Of a DNA stretch of 64,000 nucleotides, positions 1 through 11,463 are shown piece by piece (within the stretch, counting starts at the first letter, position 1; every line of letters begins with the position of its first letter). The position numbers and the translations under genes are program-made. The notes beneath the pieces are model-generated. The model worked only from the letters and a program-made list of their open reading frames with translations, did not search any database and was not told where the DNA came from. The DNA comes from Anthoceros angustus (Eukaryota; Streptophyta; Anthocerotopsida; Anthocerotales; Anthocerotaceae): positions 248,001-312,000 of the forward strand of contig VJWM01000209.1 of assembly GCA_010909165.1 (NCBI GenBank). The letters are read 5' to 3'.

Positions 1-564
1 TCCACTTCACGCAATGCTCTTCAGCTGTGGCTTGTGAACACTAAGTTGCAAGCAGAGATTCCGGATACCGGATTCCAAAGCGAACTGCCGACAAAAGCTC
101 TCTCGTCGGTATTGAGGGGTCCTGCAAGTGTGAGGGATTCTGACAAGGTGCCGATGCCGCAAGCCCGTCCCCCTCCTGTGGGACCGTTAGCCGCCGGGGA
201 ATGTGGAATGTGCGTTTACGGCCTCTTTCTGGCGGGGCCATATGTGCGAGGAGAAAGAAAGGCGCGTCCTTCCAAGAGTAGCAGAAAATAGAATGTGCGG
301 GGCGTGGAGCAATGGAGGATGTTTTGATAGACTAGGAAGTGGGAAACTGTCCAAAGGCGAAGGCAGGTATACCTGGCAGTGCATATCCTGTACGCCGATA
401 CAAACATGAACGCTGTTGCCGGATATGCTGGTGGGTATACACAGTCCACATCATCATTGACTATCATGGTCATCGTTTAATTGTTTGCCAATCCCATCCG
501 ACTCTGCTCTCCGGATCCGGATCCGGAACGACGGATAGCCCCCACCGGATTCAGCTGGCTCGAC
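1..564. other. Upstream region of the P450 gene
   Basis: No coding region is supported here. The stretch should hold the promoter and 5' leader of the P450 gene that starts at 565, but I cannot identify a convincing TATA box. A perfect 18-base palindrome built from overlapping BamHI-like units lies at 510-527, about 40 bases before the start codon, so it would probably fall in the transcribed leader. Confidence 0.4.
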
Positions 565-2945
565 ATGGCGGCAGAGGGAACGGAATTGTGGTTGGCACTC
601 ATCTTGGGCCTCCCGCTGCTCCTCTTGGCCTGGATCTTCGCCTTCTCCCGATCGCTGCAGCGACAGGCGGCCCGAAACGGCGCCGCTGCGCAAGTTCCTG
701 GCAGCTTCTGGCAGCTGCCTCTGGCGGGGGACACCATTGAGTTCTTGCGCGCTGGCTTTCCCGATGACTTCCTCCTGCCTCGGATAGAGCGGTGAGGGCC
801 CATGCCCCATGTGCAATCACCAATGCACACTAGCTTCACAATGTGTGTGTCTGCTACCCTCACCATGCCCGCCTTCTGGAGCTGACCGTGCAGTGTGGCA
901 TTTGCAATTGGGCCTGCAGGTACGGTCCGGTTTTCAGGACGCACCTGCTGGGTCGCCCCACGGTGTGCGTCACCTCCGCGGAGGCCGTCAAGTTCGTGTT
1001 GCAGTCGCCTAGATTGTTCACCAATGCTTTCCCCAATCCGGCGCGGGTGCTGTTTGGCGAGCATTCCATCTTCCACGTGGAGGGAGAGGAACACAATCGG
1101 CTTCGAAAAATCATCCACGCTCCCCTCTTTCCAGAGGCTCTCAAACACTTCCCTGCGCAGGTGGACAGCATTGTCAGCGGCTTGTTTGAGGACTGGGGGT
1201 CCGCTGAGGTGATCTCTTGCGTAGAGGAACTCAAAACGGTCAGCTCCTGCCCATATCCTCATCTGCACCGGGTCTCGAATTCCATTTTCTTGTCATTCTC
1301 TACATCTGCACCCCTGAGCCAGATCTTGACTTCGCTCCTCCCCGGCCCTGCAGTTCGCTTTCCGCGTTGGCCTGAAAATCTCCTGCGACACTTTAACAGC
1401 GGCAGAGAAACGCGACGTGCTTGCCTTGTTTCACGAATTCGAAGCAGGGCTCATGGCCGTACCACTTAGGCTTCCGGGGACAACGTACAGCAAAGCTTTG
1501 ATTGTAGGGGCCTCCTTCTTGGAAACCCCACGCCCACCGTCCGAATTCCTGCTCAATGCCTGCGTATGAACCATTTAACAGTTGTGTCACATGTATGGCT
1601 GCAGGCACGTGACAAGATCATCGCGATCCTGGAAAAGGTGATTGAGGAGAGGCAGGCGGAAAAGGGATCAGTAGAGCGCAATGACCTGCTTCAGGCCTTC
1701 CTTTCCTGGGAGAAGAATTCGCAGAAATTGGACAAACGTCAAGTAGCAGACAATATGCTCAGTATCCTGCTCGCATCCCATGATACTGTGGCAGGAACCA
1801 TTAGTCTGGTCATCCGGAATTTTTGTATCTATCCTTCACTTTACCAGGAAGTGCAGGTAGATGGCTGCTTTCATTTTTGTTCTCTGAACAACATCATCCT
1901 GCTCCTCAAGCAGGCCTGCCATCATCACTGATTGCATAATTTTGGATGCATGTAGGAGGAGCAGGATGCAATTGCAAGAGCCAAAGTTTCCGCGAGCGAT
2001 CCCCTGACTTGGGACGATTTGCATCTCATGCCTGTGACCATGCGGGTAAGACTTCAATCGTATTGAATTCCGTCCTTGTTGTTGAAAGCAGGATTGACAA
2101 GTTCTGTGTGACATGCAGTTTGTGAACGAAACCTTCAGACTAGACAATCCTGTATCCTTCGGCTCTAAAGAAACGCCTGAGGACGTTATGCTGAATGGTG
2201 AGTACGTAGTTATTGGCAGACTAGATAAGCTTGCATCGTCCATTACAGCTTGAAGCTAGAGTAGCGCTGAGGCCAGGGATACAGAAACAAGTGTTGGAAG
2301 GTGACTAAGAAATTGGGATTTTAGTACTTTGCTTCCACTGCCTTTCCAGCCGGAATAATAGGTAGTAACTACGTTTGTGCAGGAATGCTGATACCCAAGG
2401 GATGGCAAGTCTACGTCTGGCCCAGAATGTTTCACCACAGCTCGCAATGGTATCCCGATCCGTACAAGTTCGATCCAACCCGATTCAATGTACAGTGAAC
2501 TCTTCACACCTGTACCTCGTGCACAGAGTGGTAATGTTTTGGAAGTTTTGACCAGTGCACTGCTGGTAGCGACTTGGAGAGTTGACTGACGCCGTTGTGT
2601 TCATGTAGACCAAACCGCCGCCCAGCACTTTCACTCCCTTTGGAAATGGGCATCGCGGATGTCCTGGTAGGGAACTGGCTAAACAGGAGATCTTGGTGTT
2701 TTTGCATCGATTTCTGACTACCTACAAGTAAGTCCACTGAAAGTGTTTCCTTACTTTGCCTTCAATAAATGGCATGCATACACTGCACGTGGCTATGGGG
2801 TGACTGATTTCAAATACTGATTTAGTGTAAGTGTTGTGGTTGTAGGTTTGAGCCTGCAGGACCCATAGACATGAGAACCCGTTCTTATCCCGTATCCAGT
2901 CCTGTAGACGGTATGCCCGTGAAGATCACGAAGAGACTGTCATAA
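565..2945 (+). CDS. Cytochrome P450 monooxygenase, CYP85 clan, nine exons
   Basis: Exons are 565-791, 920-1238, 1354-1503, 1605-1856, 1956-2045, 2119-2197, 2383-2489, 2609-2727 and 2846-2945. All introns are GT-AG and all junctions keep frame, giving 480 residues, the usual P450 length. The start is the ATG in GACATGG, followed by a hydrophobic N-terminal anchor ([17 protein letters not shown]). The I-helix reads ASHDTV instead of the usual AGxDTT, the K-helix has ETFR (ExxR), the PERF-type region is [11 protein letters not shown], and the haem loop [10 protein letters not shown] carries the cysteine ligand. The [14 protein letters not shown] stretch after the haem loop resembles CYP707 (abscisic acid 8'-hydroxylase), CYP716 and brassinosteroid P450s. 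The clan is well supported. The substrate is not, though terpenoid or hormone oxidation at the endoplasmic reticulum is the family norm. No frame damage is visible, in contrast to everything else in the window. Confidence 0.9.
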
Positions 2946-3084
2946 GTAGGCATGGATCATGTGATGCTGCTTAACTTTTCCACCCATGTGAACAGCCATG
3001 TGCGAGAAAGCTCTGGGACCTGCCGCTGGTCTCCTTCCGGTATACATATATATGTCACTTGTGACATTGAAAAGGGTGGGACCA
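2946..3084 (+). other. 3' flank of the P450 gene, up to a copia LTR
   Basis: Only 139 bases separate the P450 stop codon from the first base of the copia LTR. The stretch probably contains the P450 3' untranslated region. No clear AATAAA signal is visible; an ATATATATG run lies near 3045. Transcription termination may therefore use LTR sequence, which is inference. Confidence 0.4.
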
Positions 3085-3357
3085 TGTTGGAGCCATAGCG
3101 CTACGGATTGGAGCTTCGCCCCCATCAGCCATTAGCCATTAGGGCACGTTTCGTGCACACGTAGATAAATGCTTAGTTGCCGGGCACGTTTAGTGCACAC
3201 GTAGATAAATGCTTAGTTGCCGGTACAGCAGTTCTGGTCGTTACCATCGCACTTGACAGTAGCGCGGTTACAACCGCATTCAGACACTATAAGTCCAGGC
3301 ATTCAGCCTTAATCCTACCATTATTATTGCTCAATTACTGCATCTTGCCCCGCTTTA
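3085..3357 (+). repeat. Copia 5' LTR
   Basis: The first 236 bases (to 3320) are shared with the copy at 27829-28014. The rest, up to the primer site at 3358, is assigned to the LTR because the primer site normally abuts it. A 40-base unit is tandemly repeated at 3142-3181 and 3182-3221 but is single in the 3' copy, so it arose after insertion or by error. CACTATAAGT at about 3286 could be the TATA region of the retroelement promoter. The exact 3' end of the LTR is uncertain. Confidence 0.75.
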
Positions 3358-3369
3358 TGGTATCAGAGC
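3358..3369 (+). other. Copia primer-binding site
   Basis: TGGTATCAGAGC matches the plant initiator methionine tRNA primer site used by many copia and gypsy elements. Its place directly after the LTR fixes the plus orientation of the element. Confidence 0.9.
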
Positions 3370-3411
3370 CCAAGGGCCAAGCCCGTTCGGCATCACTCAC
3401 GCGCCACGCGC

Positions 3412-3840
3412 ATGGTGTCACAAGCTCACCGATGGCGCAGCAGCGAAAGAACGGCAATCTGGCATGAAGATCCTGAAATCAGCAAGATGCCTAGAAAGCG
3501 CACCCCGGCTTATTACTACCCACTGGGCAGAGCGCCTCCTGTGCGGCAAGTTATTTGCGGGGACTGCATCAAAGAGATGAGGCAACGCCGGCATCAAGCC
3601 TCATCTCGCCCGCCAAATGACCACGGGACCTCACTCTCTTCCGCCACACTCTCCGGCTTCCATGACGTTTTGCTAACCGTATGTCTGCAGATTCAGCGCT
3701 TGATTCCAAAGCCAACTTTGTTCCCAACTAGAGCCGTCATCACTCATGAAGACCTCAGCAACCAAATCACAGAGTTGGACTCACAAATCCAGTCACTCCA
3801 CTTCGCATTAGAGAAGATCTACCTTAGCATTAGATACTAG
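3412..3840 (+). CDS. Open leader frame between primer site and gag, unknown
   Basis: A 142-residue open frame fills the leader between the primer site and gag. It has a basic N-terminal half with a CGDC pair and ends in a possible short coiled coil (SNQITELDSQIQSLHFALEKI). I recognise no family. It could be an extra leader protein or chance openness in a leader. It ends in TAG at 3838-3840, and gag starts 89 bases later in another frame. Confidence 0.25.
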   Translation: MVSQAHRWRSSERTAIWHEDPEISKMPRKRTPAYYYPLGRAPPVRQVICGDCIKEMRQRRHQASSRPPNDHGTSLSSATLSGFHDVLLTVCLQIQRLIPKPTLFPTRAVITHEDLSNQITELDSQIQSLHFALEKIYLSIRY

Positions 3841-3928
3841 AGCTGATAGCTCACCTCTGTAGCAGACGTATATGCTCGCTTTTGATCCACTTAAGAACCA
3901 CAGAAGAAAGGCTAAGAAGCAAACAATC

Positions 3929-4560
3929 ATGGGAACAGTAGTCAACACTACCAAAATCGAGTTCCGTGACCGAGACCGGTTTAACGGAACCGATTTTGCT
4001 GTGTGGAAGATGAGAGTCACTGCTCTGCTGGAAGAGCATGACTTGATGGAGATCGTTGATGGCACTCTCCCTGTGCCAGGACCCAACACCAATCCTGTCG
4101 GAACACCCGACACAATTGCGGCTTGGAACAAGAGAGACAAGCGCGCACGCAATCTCCTCATTTCTGCACTTGACAAAAGTATTTCAGCACACACAAAACA
4201 CCAAAAGCGCTCACGGGATCTGGAAGATATTCAACAATATGTTCCAAGCCCAAGACTCTATGTCACTAGTAAGCGCAACGAGACTATTTTACCAGCTAAA
4301 GATGAAGGATACCGAGAGTATTGAACAGCACATCGGTTTCAAGCGGCAAACACGACTTGCCACGGCACCATCACGGAACACCAAACTGCATATTAATAGA
4401 CATCTCTGCGAGGATTCTGGACCTTTGTTAGCTCGAACTTCGTATCGGACAATCCAAGCGGCATTTGGGAGAGGTGCCCAAGCGGACACTTTCTCTGAAA
4501 TCGTTGGAGCTTTACTTGAGGAGGAATCAAGCCGTGGCTCAAATTCGCGAATTGGCCAAG
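3929..4560 (+). pseudogene. Copia gag, N-terminal part, interrupted
   Basis: The start is the ATG at 3929. The first 85 or so residues show the copia capsid signature (FNGTDFAVWKMRVTALLEEHD, then W and RARNLLISAL). Near 4190 the frame slips by one base; the next frame carries IWKIFNNMF, LKMKDTESIEQHI and then DTFSEIVGALLEEES, all in normal capsid order. At 4560 the sequence passes directly into the terminal inverted repeat of the inserted transposon. The rest of gag resumes at 24413, so this is the first half of one split gene. It encoded the particle capsid; the present reading frame is broken. Confidence 0.85.
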
Positions 4561-6648
4561 AACAAGGTCTCCTTAGGACTGGTGACGGCTCCTGGTCACT
4601 AGTTGGAAGGGTGTACACCGGGTCGAAAGGTATACAAAAGCCACCCAAAACCATGTTTTCTGATTTCATTAAAAAAAACCCCTAAACCTAGGAGCAAATC
4701 ATAGAGGATCTGTTTTCCGTGTTGTATGTCCTCATCTCATATTAGTTTGGCTAACCAGCGGGTACATTACCTATAAGCGCGATTTGAAAATCGGGCAACT
4801 TTGTATGGACAACAAAATGCAAACGCGCAATGGAAAATCCATATGTGTTGAGTCGGTGTCCACCGTCATGGTCACCCTCTACATTAGTGGGGAGGTCGTG
4901 GTGGCACCGGACGTTACGTGCATAAACCTTGCATCTCACCAATGTCGGGAGTGGAGGAAGATTTGACCGCCTACCGCTCATGCATACACGCGCGACCCCG
5001 TCTGCGAATCGTTTGGAAGTGGCTTGCCTCGAATATTGCATGCGATGGAGACCTCACCTCGGTGACCTAAAACGAGAATTCCACATGGGCGATGGAAATT
5101 GGAAGTTGACGCACTGGTGGCAATCACAACATGGGCGGGGTTCCTTTCAAGCACGCTGGAGTGATCCGGCACCTTCATTGCTTGGTCCTTAAGGAATTTG
5201 GTTGAGGCGGAGGCTGGCGGTGCAAACTCGTGACCTTTGCAGCGTGTTGATCAACACACGATTCCACTCGGGGTTGGGCGGTGTGAATGGTGTGGAGGGC
5301 AAAGGAGCACGACATGTCGGTGTACTTCGGTGGTCAAGGATAAAATTGGAGAAAGTCATACGCTACATGTGTATGAGGCGGTGTTAGTGCGCTATAGTGA
5401 AAGCGATTGAACATCGTTGTGTTTGATTGGATTGTCACATGACATCCATTGTCATCTTCGTACACGGTTTTTATCTCGTGGGTTTACAACATACAGTCTT
5501 CCTAGCGAGATTAGGAAACATTTGGCGATTGTATTGATCTGCATGCATGCGAATGGACGCCGCGCTTCTTTGAAAATCGTTGGAGCTTTACTTGAGGAGG
5601 AATCAGCCGTGGCTCAAATTCGCAATTGGCCAAGAACAAGGTCTCCTTAGGACTGGTGACGGCTCCGGTCACTAGTTGGAAGGGTGTGCTGAAAGGTATA
5701 CAAAAGCCACCCAAAACCATGTTTTCTGATTTCATTAAAAAAAAACCCCTAAACCTAGGAGCAAATCATAGAGGATCTGTTTTCCGTATTTGTATGTCCT
5801 CATCTCATATTAGTTTGGCTAACCAGCGGGTACATTGCCTATAAACGCGATTTGAAAATTGAAAATCGGGCAACTTTGTATGGACAACAAAATGCAAGCG
5901 CAATGGAAAATCCACATGTGTTGAGTCGGTGTCCACCGTCATGGTCACCCTCTACATTAGTGGGGAGGGTCGTGGTGGCACCGGACGTTACGTGCATAAA
6001 CCTTGCATCTCCCGCCCAATGTATGGCGGAGTGGAGGAAGATTTGACGCCTACCGCTCATGCCATGCTGCGAGCGCGACCCCGTCATCGTTTGGAAGTGG
6101 CTTGCCTCGAATATTGCATGCGATGGAGACCTCACCTCGACGGTGACTCGAGAATTCCACATGGGCGATGGAAATTGGAAGTTGACGTGTGGCAATCACA
6201 ACATGGGCGGGGTTCCTTTCAAGCACGCTGGAGTGATCCGGCTGCTTCATTGCTTGGTCCTTAAGGAATTTCTGGTTGAGGCGGGAGCTGGCAGTGCAAA
6301 CTCGCGACCTTTGTTGCAACGTGTTGATCAACACTTGGATTCCACTACCGGGGTTGGAGCAGTGTGAATGGTGTGGAGGGCAAAGGAGCACCTGACATGT
6401 CCAGGTGTACTTACCGTGGTCAAGGATAAAATTGGAGAAAGTCATATTGCTACATGTGTGTCTGGCGGTGTTAGTGCGCTATAAAGCATTGAACATCGTT
6501 GTGTTTGTTGGATTGTCACATGACATCCATTGTCATCTTCAACATTTTATCTCGTGGGTTTACAACATACAGTCTTCCTAGCGAGATTAGGAAACGATTT
6601 GGCGATTGTATTGATCTCATGCATGCGAATGGACGCCGCCGCTTCTTT
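4498..6648 (+). repeat. Direct tandem duplication of about 1,076 bp spanning the transposon left end
   Basis: Unit 1 (4498-5573) and unit 2 (5574-6648) begin at the same gag sequence (AAATCGTTGGAGC) and run through the transposon terminal repeat into its interior. The duplication therefore happened after the transposon entered gag and copied the junction. The units differ by many short indels, for example AAACGCGCAATGG against AAGCGCAATGG, and by few substitutions. The copied junction gives a second internal left terminus at about 5635. No gene is recognised inside the units. Confidence 0.85.
4561..4586 (+). repeat. Left terminal inverted repeat of the 19.85 kb element
   Basis: This sequence pairs with the reverse complement of 24387-24412. 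It lies directly after the CAAG target copy at 4557-4560. A duplicate of this terminus is present near 5635 within the tandem duplication. Confidence 0.8.
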
Positions 6649-6898
6649 GAAATCGGTCCGTTGTTTCGTGAAATCCATACCTTGCGGTATGCGTGCGCCC
6701 ATGATCTCGCTCATCAAATACCGTCAATCACTGAACACATTCTCCGAATCGTCACCACTCCCATGCTTCCTAGCTTGCGTGCTCCACCAGCACCGTGTTC
6801 GTTGTCTAGGTCTGCTCCAGGGACCTTGCACTTTGATGTGTTTGTTGTGTTCATAGCACCTTGCATGCACGTTCTACCACAGTGCGATACCATGGTGC

Positions 6899-9325
6899 TT
6901 AAGACCCACACCGGTTCCTCCTACGAATCCTCGAAACAAACACGTAGCCTATCCACGCACGACACACCTCGATCTGTGAGCAAAGTTTTCCAATCCTACA
7001 TCCCCACCATCCGCACACCCGGAGGAGGGTGCTCTTCGCCTCCTTCACTTGCTCCGCATCCCCAAGGACCATTGAGTTGTCGCTGCGCTTCACCACATGC
7101 CATATGACCCTTGGTCTCGGGCTTCCTCGTTGGTCTCGCTTCAACGACACATATGAACCGGGCACCACCATGTTGTTCACCATGGGCTCCTTATTGAACG
7201 TCTTTCCGCCTCCATAGCGGGCTCCTCGCCCACCTCCTCCTCTTCCGTCGGCCGGTGTCCATGGAATTGATTCAAGGTCCATGAATTGGCGCACTGGGAT
7301 CCACATCAGAAATGACATTACGGCATATGAGCAGTGCTATCATGCAGGCCGATCCTGCGCGTCCGGCACCCAATCTCCTCATGTCTGTGAATCAACCTCT
7401 TCAAGAGTCTTAGGGGCTTGATAGGGGGAAACAACCCGATCATCCGTAGTGTTGTAACACAATTTTAGTTCCACTGTTCGTTCGGCAAACACAGTTGTCA
7501 CTCCACCGCCAAGTTGCGTCGGTTCTCTGAGCACAAGCGGTTGAGGCACACAATCCTTATCCAAGCTCCTGCGCAAGTGAAAAGTCCCACGATCTGTCTC
7601 TCGACAATCTTGTCACATTGGTTTTATGCCAGTAACATGTCGTCACAGCACCCCTGCACGCTTCCATCAGCACTTCTCTCACCATAGATGTGTCATCCGG
7701 AGAATGGAAGACCACAATACGAAATACCTGGGATGTGGTGATGCCTTTGAACTGCATGATGACCCCTTCAAACTCTGCCTTGGTAAATCTTGTGTCATAC
7801 TCTCGTGATTGGGGATCTAGATCCAAGCCTGCAGGAGGTCTAACAACAACAAAGCATACGGTCGGGGCTCTACAAACCGGGCCATGTTCACTATGTTCCC
7901 ACACAGTATCCCGACCTTGCTGGGTTTTTCTGGCTTGGAGTCGTTCACGATTGTCATCAGCTTATCCTCAGATGTGGTCGATTTCAAGGCACGTTGCGAC
8001 TCCTCCATCTGCTTCCAAGCTCTGGCCTTGAATATGTGCTCCTTGAAGTTCTCAGGTAGGGCACCCCACTCAAGGCAAGTGTTGGCACGCTGCAGACATG
8101 AAAGACACATCCCACCAGTCAAATGCAAGCGGACGTTCTCGTTCGAATGTATGTGTGAATGCCTCCACTTTCCATGACTTATAAGGACAAGAAGCACAAG
8201 AGAAACTCGATTTGGGTATAGCTAAGTGTTCATCGAGGACCAGTTTTTGAAGGCGGTGGAAGTTACTAATTTGATTCACCATGCATGTCGGGATATCGTT
8301 CTGAACCTCTTCAAATGTCTCACAGTGCAAATGCTTGGCGATGTCACATGGATGAGGTTGAGTTTTTGGCCTTGTCCACCCACACGAACATTTGTTTCAA
8401 TGTCAATTCTCCACCAGGACTTTCATGCATCTTGTCTTCAAGTTGTTGTTCCAGTGCAATTTGCCGATGAAACACTTCCATACCCTCACGGTATACTAAG
8501 CTCCTTTGTGTCAATGACCAAGTTTGCTCTAACTGTTGTCTTCCTTGAATTCTGCGGGCCTTATTTGTTTGTTGTGAGCCGGTACGCTTCCACCGCCAGC
8601 AACTGCTTGCCTCCACTTCTCAAAGATTTCATCCACGTGCTTCACACCTCATCATCAACCTTGCAACACAATAATCCGATGTCCGGTTATCCACGAGGTG
8701 GTGATAGCTGACCTTAGGTCCATGCTTGGGCATCCCACTTAGGAACCACCTTGGCATATATCTCAACTTCATCTAAGTCACACTTGATCAGCTCTTTGGC
8801 CTTCATCTCGATTCGATGTACCTCACGGTCGATGAAAGTAAAAGTCTTCTGGCATCCGCAATGGTGTTGTGATCGTGGCAACTAACCTCATCTCCTCATT
8901 TGTGAGGCCGGCAAGAACATATGCATCCATCCACTGCTCTTGAACCAATGGATACAAGTCGGCTAGTCTAGATCGCTGGAAGGAATGATTCCTCCCAATA
9001 CATAAAATTTGTACACCCCGATCCACCTTATCCATGTCAAAGAAGTTCTTGTTGGGACCTGGGCCGGGTCTACAATGACAATCATGGGCAGCACACCACC
9101 CACGTGGAATGCTTCATCTTTGCATCAAAGCCTCCACCCAAGCGGTCTAGCTTACGTACCTTGCCAAGCCCGGCATAGTTCTTACGGAGGTCTACAGCTG
9201 ATGGGCGGCTTTAACGTGGACTCCATACTCTCTTTCCATAATTGCCTCCTCGCAACATCTCTCCATTTTCGGCCCTAAATCCTTCTGGCGTCATCGTAGC
9301 TCTGACCGCATCCTTGGCCTTCTCT
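6899..9325 (-). pseudogene. Transposon-borne DNA methyltransferase-like protein, C-terminal part
   Basis: Minus-strand coding sequence runs leftward from the CACTA junction at 9325, in several frames joined by small indels. Recognisable blocks include PRMPEDFYFHR-like sequence near 8830, a cysteine-bearing block (SCASCPYKSWK, near 8180) and ENFKEHIFKARAWKQMEE (near 8020). Near 7835 a DPPAG-type motif appears after a hydrophobic LLLL run, reached through a one-base frame change. Further on are SREYDTRFTKAEFEGVI, a YWHKTN block (near 7620), and near 7330-7372 GAGRAGSACMIALLICRNVI followed by acidic DVD. DPP followed downstream by a glycine-rich SAM-binding loop is the order of permuted (beta-class) amino-methyltransferases. 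I infer an adenine-N6 or cytosine-N4 DNA methyltransferase fold. Sequence similarity was judged by eye only. The N-terminal part lies beyond the CACTA element at 14543-18471. Confidence 0.45.
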
Positions 9326-9995
9326 CACTACTAGGAAAACGGGTCTTTTACGGAAATTACAACGGCAATTACTACGACTTCGCCGTCCGTTGTAAAACCC
9401 TAAACACACCTTAGTAATATCCGTAGTAAATATTCATACTAATTATCTGAAGGCTATACCTTGTATTATATACGGTATTGTCTGGTATCGTTATGCGACT
9501 TAACCGGGTGGTCCGTATGGTGGTTAACCTTTACAGACGCCTTCTGACGGACAATACTACGATGCACCTGGCGCGTTTTACAACTTCACTAACCATAGTT
9601 AATATATTATAGTTAAGTAATCAAGGTTACTTGACTATAGTTTACTAACTAGGATTAAGTAGCTTGTTACATGACCCCATCTTGATTGGTGTTAAGTAAC
9701 CACGGTTAATTAAACTCAATGTTCTCTATAAAAGTACCTTGTTGTAAATGTCCGTTGTCAAGGTGCGTTACAATGGACTTTTAAACCTCGATGTAAAAGT
9801 GCGTTGTAAATGTGTTAAACCTTTACGACCCTTGTAATGGAACCTCGTTGTAAAGGGTTCGTAGTAAAGAGCTATCCCTTTACAACGACCCTGTTGTAAT
9901 GGAACCTCGTTGTAAAGTAATGGGTTTAGGATTAGTGTCCGTTGTAAAAGTGTTGTGTGTGAACTAAAACCGATTCGATGTAAATCTACGGAGGT
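9326..9995. repeat. Left terminal repeat and subterminal repeat zone of the CACTA element
   Basis: After the terminal repeat there are many copies, in both orientations, of a short motif close to CGTTGTAAA (for example near 9391, 9740, 9800, 9850, 9885 and 9910). Such arrays are the usual transposase-binding sites of CACTA elements. The zone has no supported gene. Confidence 0.8.
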
Positions 9996-10327
9996 CTCTT
10001 GTATAAACATCCACCTACAGCACCCAAAACGTCACCTACAACCCCACTAGGACCAACCCCACAATCACGCATACAAATCTAAGCGCAAGAAGGTAAACCA
10101 TTTCCGAATTGTTTGGGGAAAAGGCACGCAACATGGCCTACATCCTACAATTCACGAATTCACGTCCTTGGCCTCCACCACACAGCCTAAGCGGGCTGAA
10201 GAGTCCATCTGCGGAAGACATCCCATCACGATATCGGCACAAACAATTGCTGCATTCGGCTACAAAATGTTTGATTTGGATGTAGGAGTCGAATAACTGA
10301 GCTAAGAAGTTGCTTCCTTAGCCTTCC

Positions 10328-11002
10328 TTGCAGCAGTTCGGGAAGAAGGTGCTCCACCATGAACCCTTCATCACGGACCTTCTTATGCAAGATTGCTTCC
10401 ATCACCTTTTCATCACATTCCCCATCGTATCACGCCTCATGCGGAGGTTCCAGATTTGTATCCACTTCCGTCACGGTCTTTTGAGGACCCAAAGATGGAG
10501 CTGCGGTTTCACTTTCCTTCCAATAAGCTCTAAGCTTTGTCGGCCCGGTTCCATGCACGGATCCCACATACTTAATCTCTTCAAAGGTGGCTCTATCAAA
10601 CTGGCTTTGAACCTCCATGAACGCTTTTGCCCTCAAACCCAAAGCATGAATATGGCTTGTCACATTTTTCCTCGTAAGGCGAGCCACATTAGCTAGGAGC
10701 AATGACACCGTCTAGCTTGTCCTTCTCTTGTTTCAATAGAACATCCCAATACTCTCGTTTAAGGCTCTTAGGCGGTACTTGACGCAAGCTTTCTTGCCCT
10801 TCAAGAAATGCCTAGCCTCCTTCCTCAAGTTGTTCTTCCAATGCCTCAAGCCGGGCGATGTCGAGCCACAACACGTTGAAACGTCCATGGACCGATATGG
10901 TGCGCTAATTGTGCTTTCCACAAGAAGGACATCAACATCGAATGTTCCAAATCGTGATGGGTTGCATAAATGACGAATGGCGAAGTGCACCCGATCCTTC
11001 AT
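10328..11002 (-). pseudogene. Anonymous CACTA internal coding remnant
   Basis: Two adjacent minus-strand frames (11002-10733 and 10708-10430) read as protein-like sequence, including WKNNLRKEARHFLKGKKACV and FDRATFEEIKYVG. Mixed charge and the absence of low complexity suggest decayed coding sequence. I do not recognise a domain. An accessory CACTA protein, or a captured host exon, are both possible. Confidence 0.3.
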
Positions 11003-11463
11003 TGGAAACCAAGATGGCGAGTCTCGGAGAATATAGCTGCATAGGAAAAAGCATGATCGGATGGATATGAATAGGGCAATCCACGAAAAATAAGGCTGGA
11101 CATCTAAACCTAAGGACTTTCGGGCTGAAATACGGCACTGTTACCAAGGCTTGATTTACAGTCCGAGCTACAACTGTTGTAGCTTAGACCTGAATTGCCA
11201 CAAGACTACTCGGAAAAATAAGCATCACGCTTACGATTCATGCAAATGAGAAAGGAGAACCTCATCTTGTAAGTCCCAAATCCTCTTTCGTTTTCTACCG
11301 TTCCGCTTGTTGCCCTTCACCTCATCATCAAAACACACTGGAATTTCAATACCAACCCCAACATGGGCATCAACGGGAGATGCCCAAATTCGGGGACATG
11401 CTCTTGCCCTCTTGTCGGTGCATCCTCGTCCTCTCGCACAGTGTGGGATGAGCAGGATCCTTG

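Noticed and set aside
3358-3369. tRNA gene at the methionine-tRNA-like sequence
   Set aside because: Only the 12-base primer-site match is present, without a cloverleaf. The same holds at 37211-37223 and 44962-44975.
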